Part shown: positions 40,798 through 49,231 of the stretch, piece after piece
How the letters are laid out: each line of letters opens with the position of its first letter
Numbering within the stretch: the first letter of the stretch is position 1
NCBI GenBank assembly: GCA_009911175.1
Contig: QXWX01000002.1
Span: 62,001 to 126,000, forward strand
DNA from: Lachnospiraceae bacterium
GTDB taxonomy: Bacteria; Bacillota_A; Clostridia; Lachnospirales; Lachnospiraceae
DNA length: 64,000 nucleotides
Reading direction: 5' to 3'
The notes under the pieces: generated by a model
Database searches by the model: none
Told to the model about the DNA's origin: nothing
The model's input: only the letters and a program-made list of their open reading frames with translations
Translations under genes and position numbers: made by a program

Positions 40798-41571
40798 TCA
40801 CCTTACTGATGAATTCCATTTATTGGATTTTCTTCTCTTGATGGAACGTACTACAAATCCGTCGGTGGTCGTTCCCTCTGCCGCTGCGATCGCTGCCGCG
40901 ATCACGGCGATCAGTTCACTGTCATCGGCCCGCGCCGCAGGTACGGGCTCTGCCGCTGCAGCCGGAGCCGGCGCAGCCGGCGCGGCTTCTTTCTTCCGGA
41001 ACTTCGCTTCCAATGCCGGAATCTTCTCAAACAGTGAAATAATAAATGAAATAAAAATCAATACCACGAATACGGTTCCCATTCCCAGGATCGTATTCAG
41101 CCCGGCCTTTTTCAGGATCTCGCCTGTTGAATAGTGCGCATTGACCGTGATGCTCTCCATCTGCCCGCCCTCGTCAAAGGCAAACTGCAGATCGGCATCT
41201 CTTTCTTCCCCTTTCAGGGGAGCCGAAAGCACCGCGCCTGTGTTGGTGACCTCCATCGTGAAATCACCGATTTCCAGAAATTCACCGCAGTCCTCCCTGC
41301 CGGACTTCCAGGCGTCAATCATAGTCCGGAAGTTTTCTCCCGAGATCGGAAATCCTGTCATCATCAGTGTATAATCCAGGTTGTAATCAGGCATGGACTG
41401 ATACTGTTCAAACTCCTCTTCTGACATCTTGCTGAAATTATCGATGATCCCCTGGGCATACTGCTGCAGCCTTTCCTGATCATACTCTTTTTCCGCTGAC
41501 TTGCTTCCGCATCCTGCCAGGCAGAAGATCAGGATAAGGACAAGTCCTGCTATACTTAATTTTTTCTTCAC
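40798..41571 (-). CDS. OadG-family subunit fused to a lipoprotein domain
   Basis: 257 aa. A lipoprotein signal with lipobox LAGC (about residues 18-21) is followed by an extracytoplasmic domain (30-145), similar in look to DUF3887. A membrane helix follows (about 157-180), then an OadG-like cytoplasmic tail with an Ala/Pro/Glu linker and an alanine-rich C-terminal helix (ELIAVIAAAIAAAEG). Classical OadG is about 80-120 aa with only the helix and tail, so the front is an addition. OadG assembles the decarboxylase complex and binds a metal in known cases. Confidence 0.85.
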   Translation of the reverse strand: MKKKLSIAGLVLILIFCLAGCGSKSAEKEYDQERLQQYAQGIIDNFSKMSEEEFEQYQSMPDYNLDYTLMMTGFPISGENFRTMIDAWKSGREDCGEFLEIGDFTMEVTNTGAVLSAPLKGEERDADLQFAFDEGGQMESITVNAHYSTGEILKKAGLNTILGMGTVFVVLIFISFIISLFEKIPALEAKFRKKEAAPAAPAPAAAAEPVPAARADDSELIAVIAAAIAAAEGTTTDGFVVRSIKRRKSNKWNSSVR

Positions 41572-41585
41572 TTCGCCTCACCTCA

Positions 41586-43022
41586 CTAAACCGTACCGTG
41601 CTTTTTGTCGGGACGATCCTCTCTTTTTGTGAACAGCATCTCAAATGCGCCGATCACATATTTTCTGGTGTCTGCAGGTTCAATGATCGCATCCACATAT
41701 CCCCGCCTTGCCGCAGACATGGGGCTGGACTGCAGCTCTTGATATGCCGCCGCCTTCTCTTTGAGCACCTCGGCATCCGCGTCCGCGTACATGATCTTCG
41801 CCGCAAGCGCGGAATCCATCATGCCGATCTGTACATCCGGCCAGGCATAGACCAGATCCGCGCCGATGGACTTACTGTTCATTGCCACATAAGCGCTTCC
41901 ATAAGCCTTGCCCACGATCACATTGACCTTCGGCACCGTCGCGTTCGCAAACGCATAGGTCAGCTTTGCAACGCTCTTTGCCATATCCTTTTCTGCCGCT
42001 TTTGTCGCTTCATAACCGGTCACATTGGTCAATGTCAATACCGGAATGGAAAACGCGTCGCAGAAATTCAGGAAATCCGCCGCTTTCTTACAGCCGTCTA
42101 CAGTCAGCACCGTGTCAAAGCTCTCCGCGTTTCCGTCCGCATCGTAGATTTTGGAACGGTTGGCAAGCGCGCCGACGGTCATGCCATTAAGGCGGATGAA
42201 GCCTGCGGCCATCTCTTTTGCATATTCCTTCTTCACCTCGAAGAACACCTGGCTGTCCGAAATCTGCGCAAGCGCGATGCCTGTATCCTCGGATGCATTG
42301 GCAATATCCGCACAGACACGATTCAGGTCATCCATACATTCCTCATAGGAATTATCATCTTCATTATTGGCCGGAATCATACTGATCAGAGTACGGATCT
42401 GGCCCAAAATCTCTTCTTCTGTTCCGATTCCGTCCACCAGGCCGGAGGTCTGGCTCTGATATTCGGCACTGGACGTATCGCATTTGGAGATCTCATTTCC
42501 CTCCAGGGCATTCGGGGAATTCACAAACAGTCTGCCGTCCTTGCTTTCCATAAATGTGAAATCCGTCAGTCCGGGAACAACCGCAAGCCCGCCGCCGCAC
42601 ATACCGAAGATCGCCGTGATCTGCGGGATCACACCAGATGCCATGGACTGCTTAAAATACAGACTTCCAAATGCCTCCAGCGCGTCGGTAGCTTCCTGAA
42701 GACGCAGCCCCGCACAGTCTACCAGACCGATCACCGGCGCCCCCATCTTCATTGCCATATCATAAATATTGGCAATCTTTCTTGCATGCATCTCGCCTAC
42801 CGCGCCTTTCAAAACGGTCGCGTCCTGGCTGTATACATACACCAGATTACCATCGATCACTCCATAACCGGTGATGACACCGTCGGATGGAGTCTCTTTT
42901 GCCTGCAGATTGAAATCGGTATTTCTGGCTGTCACCGCGCCGCCGATCTCAACAAAGCTTCCCTCATCAAGCATCGAGGCAATTCTTCTGCTTGCTGGGT
43001 TCCCAGTTGCATTGTAGCTCAT
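41586..43022 (-). CDS. Acyl-CoA carboxyltransferase (MmdA/PccB-type) of the sodium-pump operon
   Basis: 478-aa crotonase-fold carboxyltransferase with two related halves. The first carries DCAGLRLQEATDALEAFG and AIFGMCGGGLAVVPG, the second carries VIVGKAYGSAYVAMNSKSIGAD near residue 365-386. Resembles the carboxyltransferase of methylmalonyl-CoA or glutaconyl-CoA decarboxylases and of propionyl-CoA carboxylase, but the sequence is divergent, and the acyl-CoA is not settled. First gene of the operon with a strong promoter just upstream. Confidence 0.85.
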   Translation of the reverse strand: MSYNATGNPASRRIASMLDEGSFVEIGGAVTARNTDFNLQAKETPSDGVITGYGVIDGNLVYVYSQDATVLKGAVGEMHARKIANIYDMAMKMGAPVIGLVDCAGLRLQEATDALEAFGSLYFKQSMASGVIPQITAIFGMCGGGLAVVPGLTDFTFMESKDGRLFVNSPNALEGNEISKCDTSSAEYQSQTSGLVDGIGTEEEILGQIRTLISMIPANNEDDNSYEECMDDLNRVCADIANASEDTGIALAQISDSQVFFEVKKEYAKEMAAGFIRLNGMTVGALANRSKIYDADGNAESFDTVLTVDGCKKAADFLNFCDAFSIPVLTLTNVTGYEATKAAEKDMAKSVAKLTYAFANATVPKVNVIVGKAYGSAYVAMNSKSIGADLVYAWPDVQIGMMDSALAAKIMYADADAEVLKEKAAAYQELQSSPMSAARRGYVDAIIEPADTRKYVIGAFEMLFTKREDRPDKKHGTV

Positions 43023-43081
43023 ATTTTAGCCCTCCATATAAAAAAATATTTAAAAAATAAACCAAAATTTATGCCTATTTT

Positions 43082-43110
43082 AGTATAAACTAAATGTTGG
43101 AAAAATACAA
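43082..43110 (-). promoter_or_regulatory. SigA-type promoter of the decarboxylase operon
   Basis: Minus strand TTGTAT, 17-bp spacer, TATACT, about 60 bp before the start codon, in an AT-rich stretch. Confidence 0.7.
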
Positions 43111-43166
43111 TGAAAAAAAGTAGAAATTGGCAGAAATACGGAGGTGGCGGAATAGATTATAACAAC

Positions 43167-43189
43167 GGGGATGCCGTTATGGCATCCCC
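43167..43189 (-). terminator. Hairpin after icd
   Basis: Perfect 9-bp stem GGGGATGCC/GGCATCCCC with a 5-nt loop, 34 bp past the icd stop. Weak U-tract (GTTGTTATAAT) on the minus strand, so termination is probable but not certain. Confidence 0.6.
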
Positions 43190-43222
43190 TATCACACAAA
43201 ATATTTGTTATGGGCTTTTTTG

Positions 43223-44419
43223 TTACAGCCTGCTTGCTATGGCTTTGATGAAGTCCTCGCTGTTGAGTACGGTTGGGTTCTCTATGGTAGTGATCAATGC
43301 CAGGTCTTTGGTCATTTCGCCGGACTCTATGGTGTCGATGGTAGCTTTTTCGAGTTTGCCGGCGAAGTCCATCAGTGCCTGGTTGCTGTCAAGCTCGCCG
43401 CGTTTGCGGAGAGCGCCGGTCCAGGCGAAGATGGTGGCTACGGAATTGGTGGAGGTTTCTTCTCCTTTTAAGTGTTTGTAATAATGACGCTGGACGGTGC
43501 CGTGGGCGGCCTCATATTCGTAGTAGCCGTCGGGGGATACGAGAACGGAGGTCATCATGGCCAGAGAACCGAAGGCGGAGGAGATCATGTCGCTCATGAC
43601 ATCTCCGTCGTAGTTCTTGCAGGCCCAGATGTAGCCGCCTTCGGACTTCATCACACGGGCTACGGCATCGTCGATTAAGGTATAGAAGTAAACGATTGCG
43701 GCCTCTTTGAATTTGTCCGCGTATTCCGCGTCGTAGATCTCCTGGAAAATGTCTTTAAAGGTGTGGTCGTATTTTTTGGAGATCGTGTCTTTGGTCGCGA
43801 ACCAGAGATCTTGTTTGATGTCCAGAGCGTAGTTGAAGCAGCTTCTGGCGAAGCTGGCAATGGACTGGTTCAGGTTGTGCATTCCCTGTGCTACGCCGGG
43901 GCCTGTGTATTCGTGCACCAGTTCGCGGTGCTCCGTTCCGTCCTGGGCGGTATAGACCAGTTCCACCTTACCGGCTCCCGGAATCTTCATTTCTGTGTTT
44001 TTGTATACGTCTCCGTAAGCATGCCTTGCGATGGTGATAGGCTTCTTCCAGTTCTTGACGCAAGGCTCAATCCCCTTTACCACGATGGGGGCACGGAATA
44101 CAGTTCCGTCCAGAATGGCACGGATCGTACCGTTGGGGCTCTTCCACATTTCCTTCAAGTCATACTCCTCCATACGCGCCGCATTGGGCGTGATGGTGGC
44201 GCATTTTACGGCAACCTTGTATTTTTTCGTGGCATTTGCGGAATCTACGGTTACCTGGTCGTCTGTCGCGTTGCGGTGTTCCAGCCCAAGGTCATAGTAT
44301 TCCGTATTCAGCTCAATGAACGGTTCCAGTAGATGCTCCTTGATCATCTTCCAGAGGATCCGGGTCATCTCATCCCCGTCCATTTCCACGATCGGCGTTG
44401 TCATTTTAATTTTTTCCAT
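43223..44419 (-). CDS. icd: NADP-dependent isocitrate dehydrogenase, eukaryotic-type
   Basis: 398-aa enzyme converting isocitrate to 2-oxoglutarate. The sequence (opening [20 protein letters not shown]) belongs to the homodimeric type II group related to mitochondrial and cytosolic eukaryotic enzymes, not to the E. coli type. The substrate-binding [12 protein letters not shown] and [12 protein letters not shown] segments, the metal-site region [13 protein letters not shown] and the cofactor region [11 protein letters not shown] are all present. It follows the gntR regulator by 47 bp. In a fermenter its likely job is glutamate precursor supply. Confidence 0.95.
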   Translation of the reverse strand: MEKIKMTTPIVEMDGDEMTRILWKMIKEHLLEPFIELNTEYYDLGLEHRNATDDQVTVDSANATKKYKVAVKCATITPNAARMEEYDLKEMWKSPNGTIRAILDGTVFRAPIVVKGIEPCVKNWKKPITIARHAYGDVYKNTEMKIPGAGKVELVYTAQDGTEHRELVHEYTGPGVAQGMHNLNQSIASFARSCFNYALDIKQDLWFATKDTISKKYDHTFKDIFQEIYDAEYADKFKEAAIVYFYTLIDDAVARVMKSEGGYIWACKNYDGDVMSDMISSAFGSLAMMTSVLVSPDGYYEYEAAHGTVQRHYYKHLKGEETSTNSVATIFAWTGALRKRGELDSNQALMDFAGKLEKATIDTIESGEMTKDLALITTIENPTVLNSEDFIKAIASRL

Positions 44420-44466
44420 TGGATAACTCCTCCTCGTTTATTCGTATTTGTGCTGATTCGTTCCGT

Positions 44467-45129
44467 TTATTCTTCCGTCCCCTGTCTCCGCAGGTTCTGC
44501 ATCACATGGAGCACATGCTCATTGGCAAGCTGTTCCGCCAGATTGGAATCGTTGTCCCGGATAGCCCGGAGGATCTGCTTATGCTCCCGGATCGACTTCC
44601 TGGCACGCTCCTCCGAGACCATGGAGGAACGCCTCGCCATCAGGGAATACCTGTGAAAATCTGTCAGCACATGGCTTAACATACGGCTCTGGGAGGCTTC
44701 ATACAGTACCCTGTGAAATCTGCCGTCCAGCTCCGTCACCTGATCCCCACTGCTGCCGTACCGCCTGGAATGAAATTCCGAGAGAAAGATGATCTCCTCC
44801 AGCTCTTCCAGCTGCGCCTCCGTAATATGCTCTGTCGCCCATCTCGCACAGAGCCCTTCCAGCATGAAGCGCATCTCATAGATATCCTGAATGTCTTTTT
44901 GCGTGATCCCGGTCACAAAGGCACCCTTATTCGGGATGATCGTAACCAGCCCTTCCAGCTCCAGCTGGCGCAGCGCTTCACGCACAGGCGTCCTGCTGAC
45001 GCCAAGCTCTTTTCCAAGAGCAACCTCCCGGAGCTCCTCATGCTCTTTATATGTACCATTGAGAATATTGTCCCGGATGCTCTGAAACACGTGACCTCTC
45101 AATGAATTCTCCTGATGTCCCTCCATCAT
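44467..45129 (-). CDS. GntR family regulator with FCD ligand domain
   Basis: 220 aa. The N-terminal winged helix-turn-helix (about residues 10-75) includes LREVALGKELGVSRTPVREA. The C-terminal all-helical FCD domain follows, with EMRFMLEGLCARWA, LDGRFHRVLYEAS and EHKQILRAI carrying the usual Asp/His metal-ligand positions. Such proteins sense small organic acids, so citrate, isocitrate or 2-oxoglutarate are plausible given the downstream icd, but the ligand is not shown. Promoter with operator at 45165-45193. Confidence 0.92.
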   Translation of the reverse strand: MMEGHQENSLRGHVFQSIRDNILNGTYKEHEELREVALGKELGVSRTPVREALRQLELEGLVTIIPNKGAFVTGITQKDIQDIYEMRFMLEGLCARWATEHITEAQLEELEEIIFLSEFHSRRYGSSGDQVTELDGRFHRVLYEASQSRMLSHVLTDFHRYSLMARRSSMVSEERARKSIREHKQILRAIRDNDSNLAEQLANEHVLHVMQNLRRQGTEE

Positions 45130-45164
45130 TTCCTCCTATCAGGGTGTAAACAGTAACACGTATC

Positions 45165-45193
45165 ATTGTATACACTAATACAATTTTTGTCAA
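45165..45193 (-). promoter_or_regulatory. gntR-icd promoter and overlapping operator-like repeat
   Basis: Minus strand TTGACA (45188-45193), 17-bp spacer, TACAAT (45165-45170). An ATTGTAT-N6-ATACAAT inverted repeat overlaps the -10 box and spacer, and contains TTGTATACA, suggesting autoregulation by the GntR protein. Confidence 0.65.
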
Positions 45194-45237
45194 TATATGG
45201 AACACAAGAGAAAATGATAACGCACAAAAATCGAAGC

Positions 45238-46401
45238 TCAGACGATAACCCGGACCTTCAGCACCCCTTTGATCTCTCCCAGCCGCTTCACAACTTCATC
45301 GGAAATCGCCGCGTCCACATCAATCATCGTGTATGCGTAGGCTTTCTTGCTCTTGTTTGTCATCAGCGTGATATTCATATTCTCTTTTGCAAGAAGAGAC
45401 GTAAACTGTCCCAACATATTTGGGATATTATGATGCAGGATCGTGACCCGGCTGCCCTCTTCCTTGGCTCCCATATTGCAGTCCGGATAATTTACGGAGT
45501 GGGTGATGTTTCCGTTTTCGAGATAATCCCGCAGCTCCTTCACTGCCATTTTCGCGCAGTTGTCCTCGGATTCCTCCGTGGATGCGCCCAGATGCGGAAT
45601 CACGATCGCGCCTTTCACTCCTGCGATCTCCGGGGTCGGGAAATCCGTCACGTACCGTTTCACCGTACCGGAAATGAGCGCATCCACGATAGCTTCGCTG
45701 TCTACCAGGATATCCCGGGCAAAGTTCAGGATGATGACGCCCTTCTTCATCAGACTGATGGCCTCCCGGTTGATCATGCCCTTCGTGCTGTCCAGCGCCG
45801 GCACGTGGATGGTGAGATAATCACATTCCTTGTAAAGCTCATCCACCGTCTTTGCGTGATGTATATTTCGGGAAAGCTGCCATGCGGCATCTACCGATAC
45901 ATAGGGGTCATATCCGTACACATCCATACCCAGATGGATGGCCGCGTTGGCAACCCTCACGCCGATGGCCCCCAGGCCGATGACTCCCAGCTTCTTGCCG
46001 TCAAGCTCTCTTCCGGCAAAGGCCTTTTTCGCTTTTTCGGCCTCCTTCGCCAGGTCGCCGTCCTCTTCATGCTCCTGCACCCAGTTGATGCCTCCGATGA
46101 TATCACGGGCCGCAAGCAGCATCCCGGCCAGCACCAGCTCCTTGACACCATTGGCATTGGCGCCCGGCGTATTGAATACCACAATTCCCTTTTCCGCACA
46201 TTTTTCCAGAGGAATGTTGTTCACTCCGGCCCCGGCACGGGCAACCGCCTTCAAGTCCTTTCCAAATTCCATCTCATGCATAGCGGCGCTGCGGACAAGG
46301 ATCGCATCTGCCTCGTCTGGGATTTCTACCCTGACATAATTCTCGTCAAATCTTTCAATTCCAACCGGCGCGATTGGATTCAGGCAATGATATTTATACA
46401 T
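45238..46401 (-). CDS. serA: D-3-phosphoglycerate dehydrogenase (short form with ACT domain)
   Basis: First step of serine synthesis. 387 aa: catalytic D-2-hydroxyacid dehydrogenase core with GLGAIGVRVANAA (NAD-binding) at about residues 142-154, active-site residues in RAGAGVNNIP, NFARD and HLGASTEES, and a C-terminal ACT domain (about 315-387) that could bind serine as inhibitor. The start 46399-46401 follows GAGGAGA located in the end of serC; stop and start are separated by 1 nt. Confidence 0.94.
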   Translation of the reverse strand: MYKYHCLNPIAPVGIERFDENYVRVEIPDEADAILVRSAAMHEMEFGKDLKAVARAGAGVNNIPLEKCAEKGIVVFNTPGANANGVKELVLAGMLLAARDIIGGINWVQEHEEDGDLAKEAEKAKKAFAGRELDGKKLGVIGLGAIGVRVANAAIHLGMDVYGYDPYVSVDAAWQLSRNIHHAKTVDELYKECDYLTIHVPALDSTKGMINREAISLMKKGVIILNFARDILVDSEAIVDALISGTVKRYVTDFPTPEIAGVKGAIVIPHLGASTEESEDNCAKMAVKELRDYLENGNITHSVNYPDCNMGAKEEGSRVTILHHNIPNMLGQFTSLLAKENMNITLMTNKSKKAYAYTMIDVDAAISDEVVKRLGEIKGVLKVRVIV

Positions 46402-46402
46402 C

Positions 46403-47485
46403 TTACAGATTCTCCTCTTCAAACTTCTTCATAAATGCAACCAGCGCTTCCACGCCTTCATAGGGCATGGCGTTGTAAATGCTCGCGCGCATGCCGCCGA
46501 CGCTTCTGTGGCCTTTGAGATTTTCCAGGCCTGCTGCCTTTGCTTCTTTGACAAATCTGGCATCCAGGTCCGCGTCTCCTGTAACAAACGGCACATTCAT
46601 GAGAGAACGGTCCTTCGGTACGACTGTCCCCTTGAACAGCCTGCTCTGATCCAGGAAATCATACAACAGCTTCGCTTTCTTTTCATTGCGCTCCTTCATC
46701 ACTTCCAGACCGCCCATCTTTTTCAGCCACTGGAACACCTTGCCGCAGATATAGATTCCGTAAGCCGGCGGTGTATTATATAAGGATTTCGCGTCCGCAT
46801 GTGTCTTGTAGGTCAGCATCGTGGGAGTTCCCGGCAGGACATCCTCTGTGATCAGGTCTTCCCGGATGATCACGATTACGACACCGGCCGGGCCGATATT
46901 TTTCTGAACCCCGCCGTACACGATCCCGTATTTCGTCACGTCGATGGGTTCGGATAAGAAGCAGGAGGAAACATCCGATACCAGAATCTTTCCCTTCGTA
47001 TTGGGAAGCTCATGATACTTAGTTCCATAGATCGTATTATTTTCACAGATATAAACATAATCCGCGTCCTCGGAAACCGGAAGGTCGGAGCAGTCCGGGA
47101 TGTAAGAATAAGTCTGATCCTCCGAGGAAGCGATCCGGTTGACCTTTCCGTACTTTTCCGCCTCCTGAGCCGCCTTTTTCGCCCACTGTCCGGTGATGAT
47201 ATAATCCGCCGTTCTGTTCTTCATCAGGTTCATCGGGATCATGGCAAACTGCTGGGAAGCGCCACCCTGCAGAAACAGCACCTTATAATTGTCCGGAATC
47301 CCCATCAGTTCCCGCAGATCCGCCTCCGCACCTGTGATGATCTCCTCATAGGCCTTGGAACGGTGGCTCATCTCCATCACGGACATGCCGGTTCCTCTGT
47401 AATCCAGCATCTCGTCTGCTGCTTCCTGAAGCACTTCCTCCGGCAGTACCGCCGGCCCCGCCGAAAAGTTATATACTCTGCTCAT
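46403..47485 (-). CDS. serC: Phosphoserine aminotransferase
   Basis: Second step of serine synthesis, PLP-dependent. 360 aa. Opening RVYNFSAGPAVLPEEVL is typical of SerC. The PLP lysine lies in VYGGVQKNIGPAG at about residues 190-202. The C-terminal GGMRASIYNAMP motif is present. Coupled to serA downstream. No serB is visible in the window. Confidence 0.97.
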   Translation of the reverse strand: MSRVYNFSAGPAVLPEEVLQEAADEMLDYRGTGMSVMEMSHRSKAYEEIITGAEADLRELMGIPDNYKVLFLQGGASQQFAMIPMNLMKNRTADYIITGQWAKKAAQEAEKYGKVNRIASSEDQTYSYIPDCSDLPVSEDADYVYICENNTIYGTKYHELPNTKGKILVSDVSSCFLSEPIDVTKYGIVYGGVQKNIGPAGVVIVIIREDLITEDVLPGTPTMLTYKTHADAKSLYNTPPAYGIYICGKVFQWLKKMGGLEVMKERNEKKAKLLYDFLDQSRLFKGTVVPKDRSLMNVPFVTGDADLDARFVKEAKAAGLENLKGHRSVGGMRASIYNAMPYEGVEALVAFMKKFEEENL

Positions 47486-47544
47486 GTTTCATTCCTCCTT
47501 TTAGTAAGGATCACGCAGTCCATACGTAACCCTGTTCTTGACCG

Positions 47545-49215
47545 TTACAGATCCTCTTCATCAAATGCTTCGCTGATCGCCGCGCCGGGCGCAACCATCG
47601 GCCATACTTTATCGTCGCAGTCGATCTGACAGTCAATCAATACAGGCCCGTCTGACTGCAGCGCCTTTGCAAATGCCTCCTGAAACTCCTCCCGGGTAGT
47701 GACGCGGATCCCGACTGCCCCCATGGCCTCGGCCAGCTTGGCAAAATCCACCCCGTCATTCAATACCGTGGCGGAATACCGCTGTCCGTAGAACAGGTTC
47801 TGCCACTGGCGCACCATGCCCAGTACATGGTTGTTGATTACCACCTCAATGACCGGGATCTGATACCGGGCCGCAGTGGCGATCTCATTCATATTCATCC
47901 GAAAACAGCCGTCCCCGGCAATATTGACCACGGTCTTTTCCGGGCAGCCCATCTTGGCTCCCAGAGACGCCCCCAGGCCGTAGCCCATAGTCCCCAGACC
48001 TCCGGAGGTCAAAAATGTCCTGGGCCTGGAATACCGATAATACTGTGCCGCCCACATCTGGTGCTGTCCCACCTCAGTCACGATCACGGCATCCCCTTTT
48101 GTCTGCCGGTAGATCTCCTCAATCACATAGGGACCGGTCAGCGTATCCGGATGATATTTCATCGGGTATTGCTGTTTATATTCCTGGATCCGTTCCATCC
48201 ATTCCGTATGGGACAGCCGGGAGAGCTTTTTGTTCACCCGTTTCAGAGCTTCCCGGATATCGCCCGTCACTCCGGCAGTGATGAGCACATTTTTATTCAT
48301 TTCCGCGGGATCCACATCAAACTGCAGGATCTTCGCGTTCTTTGCGAAGGTTTGCGTATTACCCGTGACACGGTCGCTGAAGCGGGCGCCTAATACGATC
48401 AGAAGGTCGCACTCGCTGACTCCGAAGTTGGAGGTCTTTGTCCCGTGCATACCCAGCATCCCGGTGTAACGCTCATCGGTACCCGGAAACGCGCCTTTCC
48501 CCATCAGGGAATCGGTCACCGGCGCATCCACCTTCTCCACAAACTCCCTCAGCTCCTCGCTGGCTCCGGAGAGCACGGCACCGCCGCCTACAAATACAAA
48601 TGGCTGCTTTGCTTCTTCGATCATAGCCACTGCCCGGTCGATCTCCTCCTCGGATATCTGTCCTCCATCCGGAGCAAAGGGCTGGATCTCCTCCCTGGTA
48701 TACTCTGCCTTGTTGGCCGTCACATCCTTTGGAATATCAATGAGTACCGGACCCGGCCTGCCGGACCGCGCAATCTGAAATGCCTTCCGGATGGTGTCCG
48801 CCAGGGTGTCCACATCCTTTACGATATAATTGTGCTTTGTAATAGGCATCGTGATCCCGGTGATATCCACCTCCTGGAAGCTGTCCTTTCCAAGCAGGGA
48901 TACGCCTACGTTGCAGGTGATCGCCACAATGGGGATCGAATCCATATACGCGGTGGCAATCCCGGTTACCAGGTTGGTTGCCCCCGGGCCGCTGGTGGCA
49001 AAGCAGACCCCGACCCTGCCGGTGGCACGGGCATATCCGTCCGCGGCATGAGCCGCCCCCTGCTCGTGGGAGGTCAGGATATGCTCTATTTCATCACTAT
49101 GCTGATATAACGCGTCATATACATTCAGGATCGCGCCGCCCGGATACCCGAATACCGTATCCACGCCCTGCTCCTTCAGGCATTCAATCACAATGTCTGC
49201 TCCTGTCAAATACAT
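47545..49215 (-). CDS. ilvB: Acetolactate synthase large subunit
   Basis: ThDP-dependent condensation of two pyruvates (or pyruvate plus 2-oxobutyrate) at the head of branched-chain amino acid synthesis. 556 aa with GYPGGAILNVYDAL near the N-terminus, the catalytic glutamate region (SHEQGAAHAADGYARA, about residues 49-64), and the ThDP-binding GDGCFRMNMNEI segment around 450. No ilvN regulatory subunit lies next to it. It is between ilvD and serC. Confidence 0.95.
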   Translation of the reverse strand: MYLTGADIVIECLKEQGVDTVFGYPGGAILNVYDALYQHSDEIEHILTSHEQGAAHAADGYARATGRVGVCFATSGPGATNLVTGIATAYMDSIPIVAITCNVGVSLLGKDSFQEVDITGITMPITKHNYIVKDVDTLADTIRKAFQIARSGRPGPVLIDIPKDVTANKAEYTREEIQPFAPDGGQISEEEIDRAVAMIEEAKQPFVFVGGGAVLSGASEELREFVEKVDAPVTDSLMGKGAFPGTDERYTGMLGMHGTKTSNFGVSECDLLIVLGARFSDRVTGNTQTFAKNAKILQFDVDPAEMNKNVLITAGVTGDIREALKRVNKKLSRLSHTEWMERIQEYKQQYPMKYHPDTLTGPYVIEEIYRQTKGDAVIVTEVGQHQMWAAQYYRYSRPRTFLTSGGLGTMGYGLGASLGAKMGCPEKTVVNIAGDGCFRMNMNEIATAARYQIPVIEVVINNHVLGMVRQWQNLFYGQRYSATVLNDGVDFAKLAEAMGAVGIRVTTREEFQEAFAKALQSDGPVLIDCQIDCDDKVWPMVAPGAAISEAFDEEDL

Positions 49216-49231
49216 TGCAGGTACCTCCTAA

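Noticed and set aside
41598..43088. 496-codon open frame on the plus strand
   Set aside because: Antisense to the acyl-CoA carboxyltransferase, which has clear family motifs.
43023..43222. Possible small gene in the AT-rich gap between icd and the carboxyltransferase gene
   Set aside because: Frames there are short or run antisense into icd; the gap is explained by the operon promoter and the icd hairpin.
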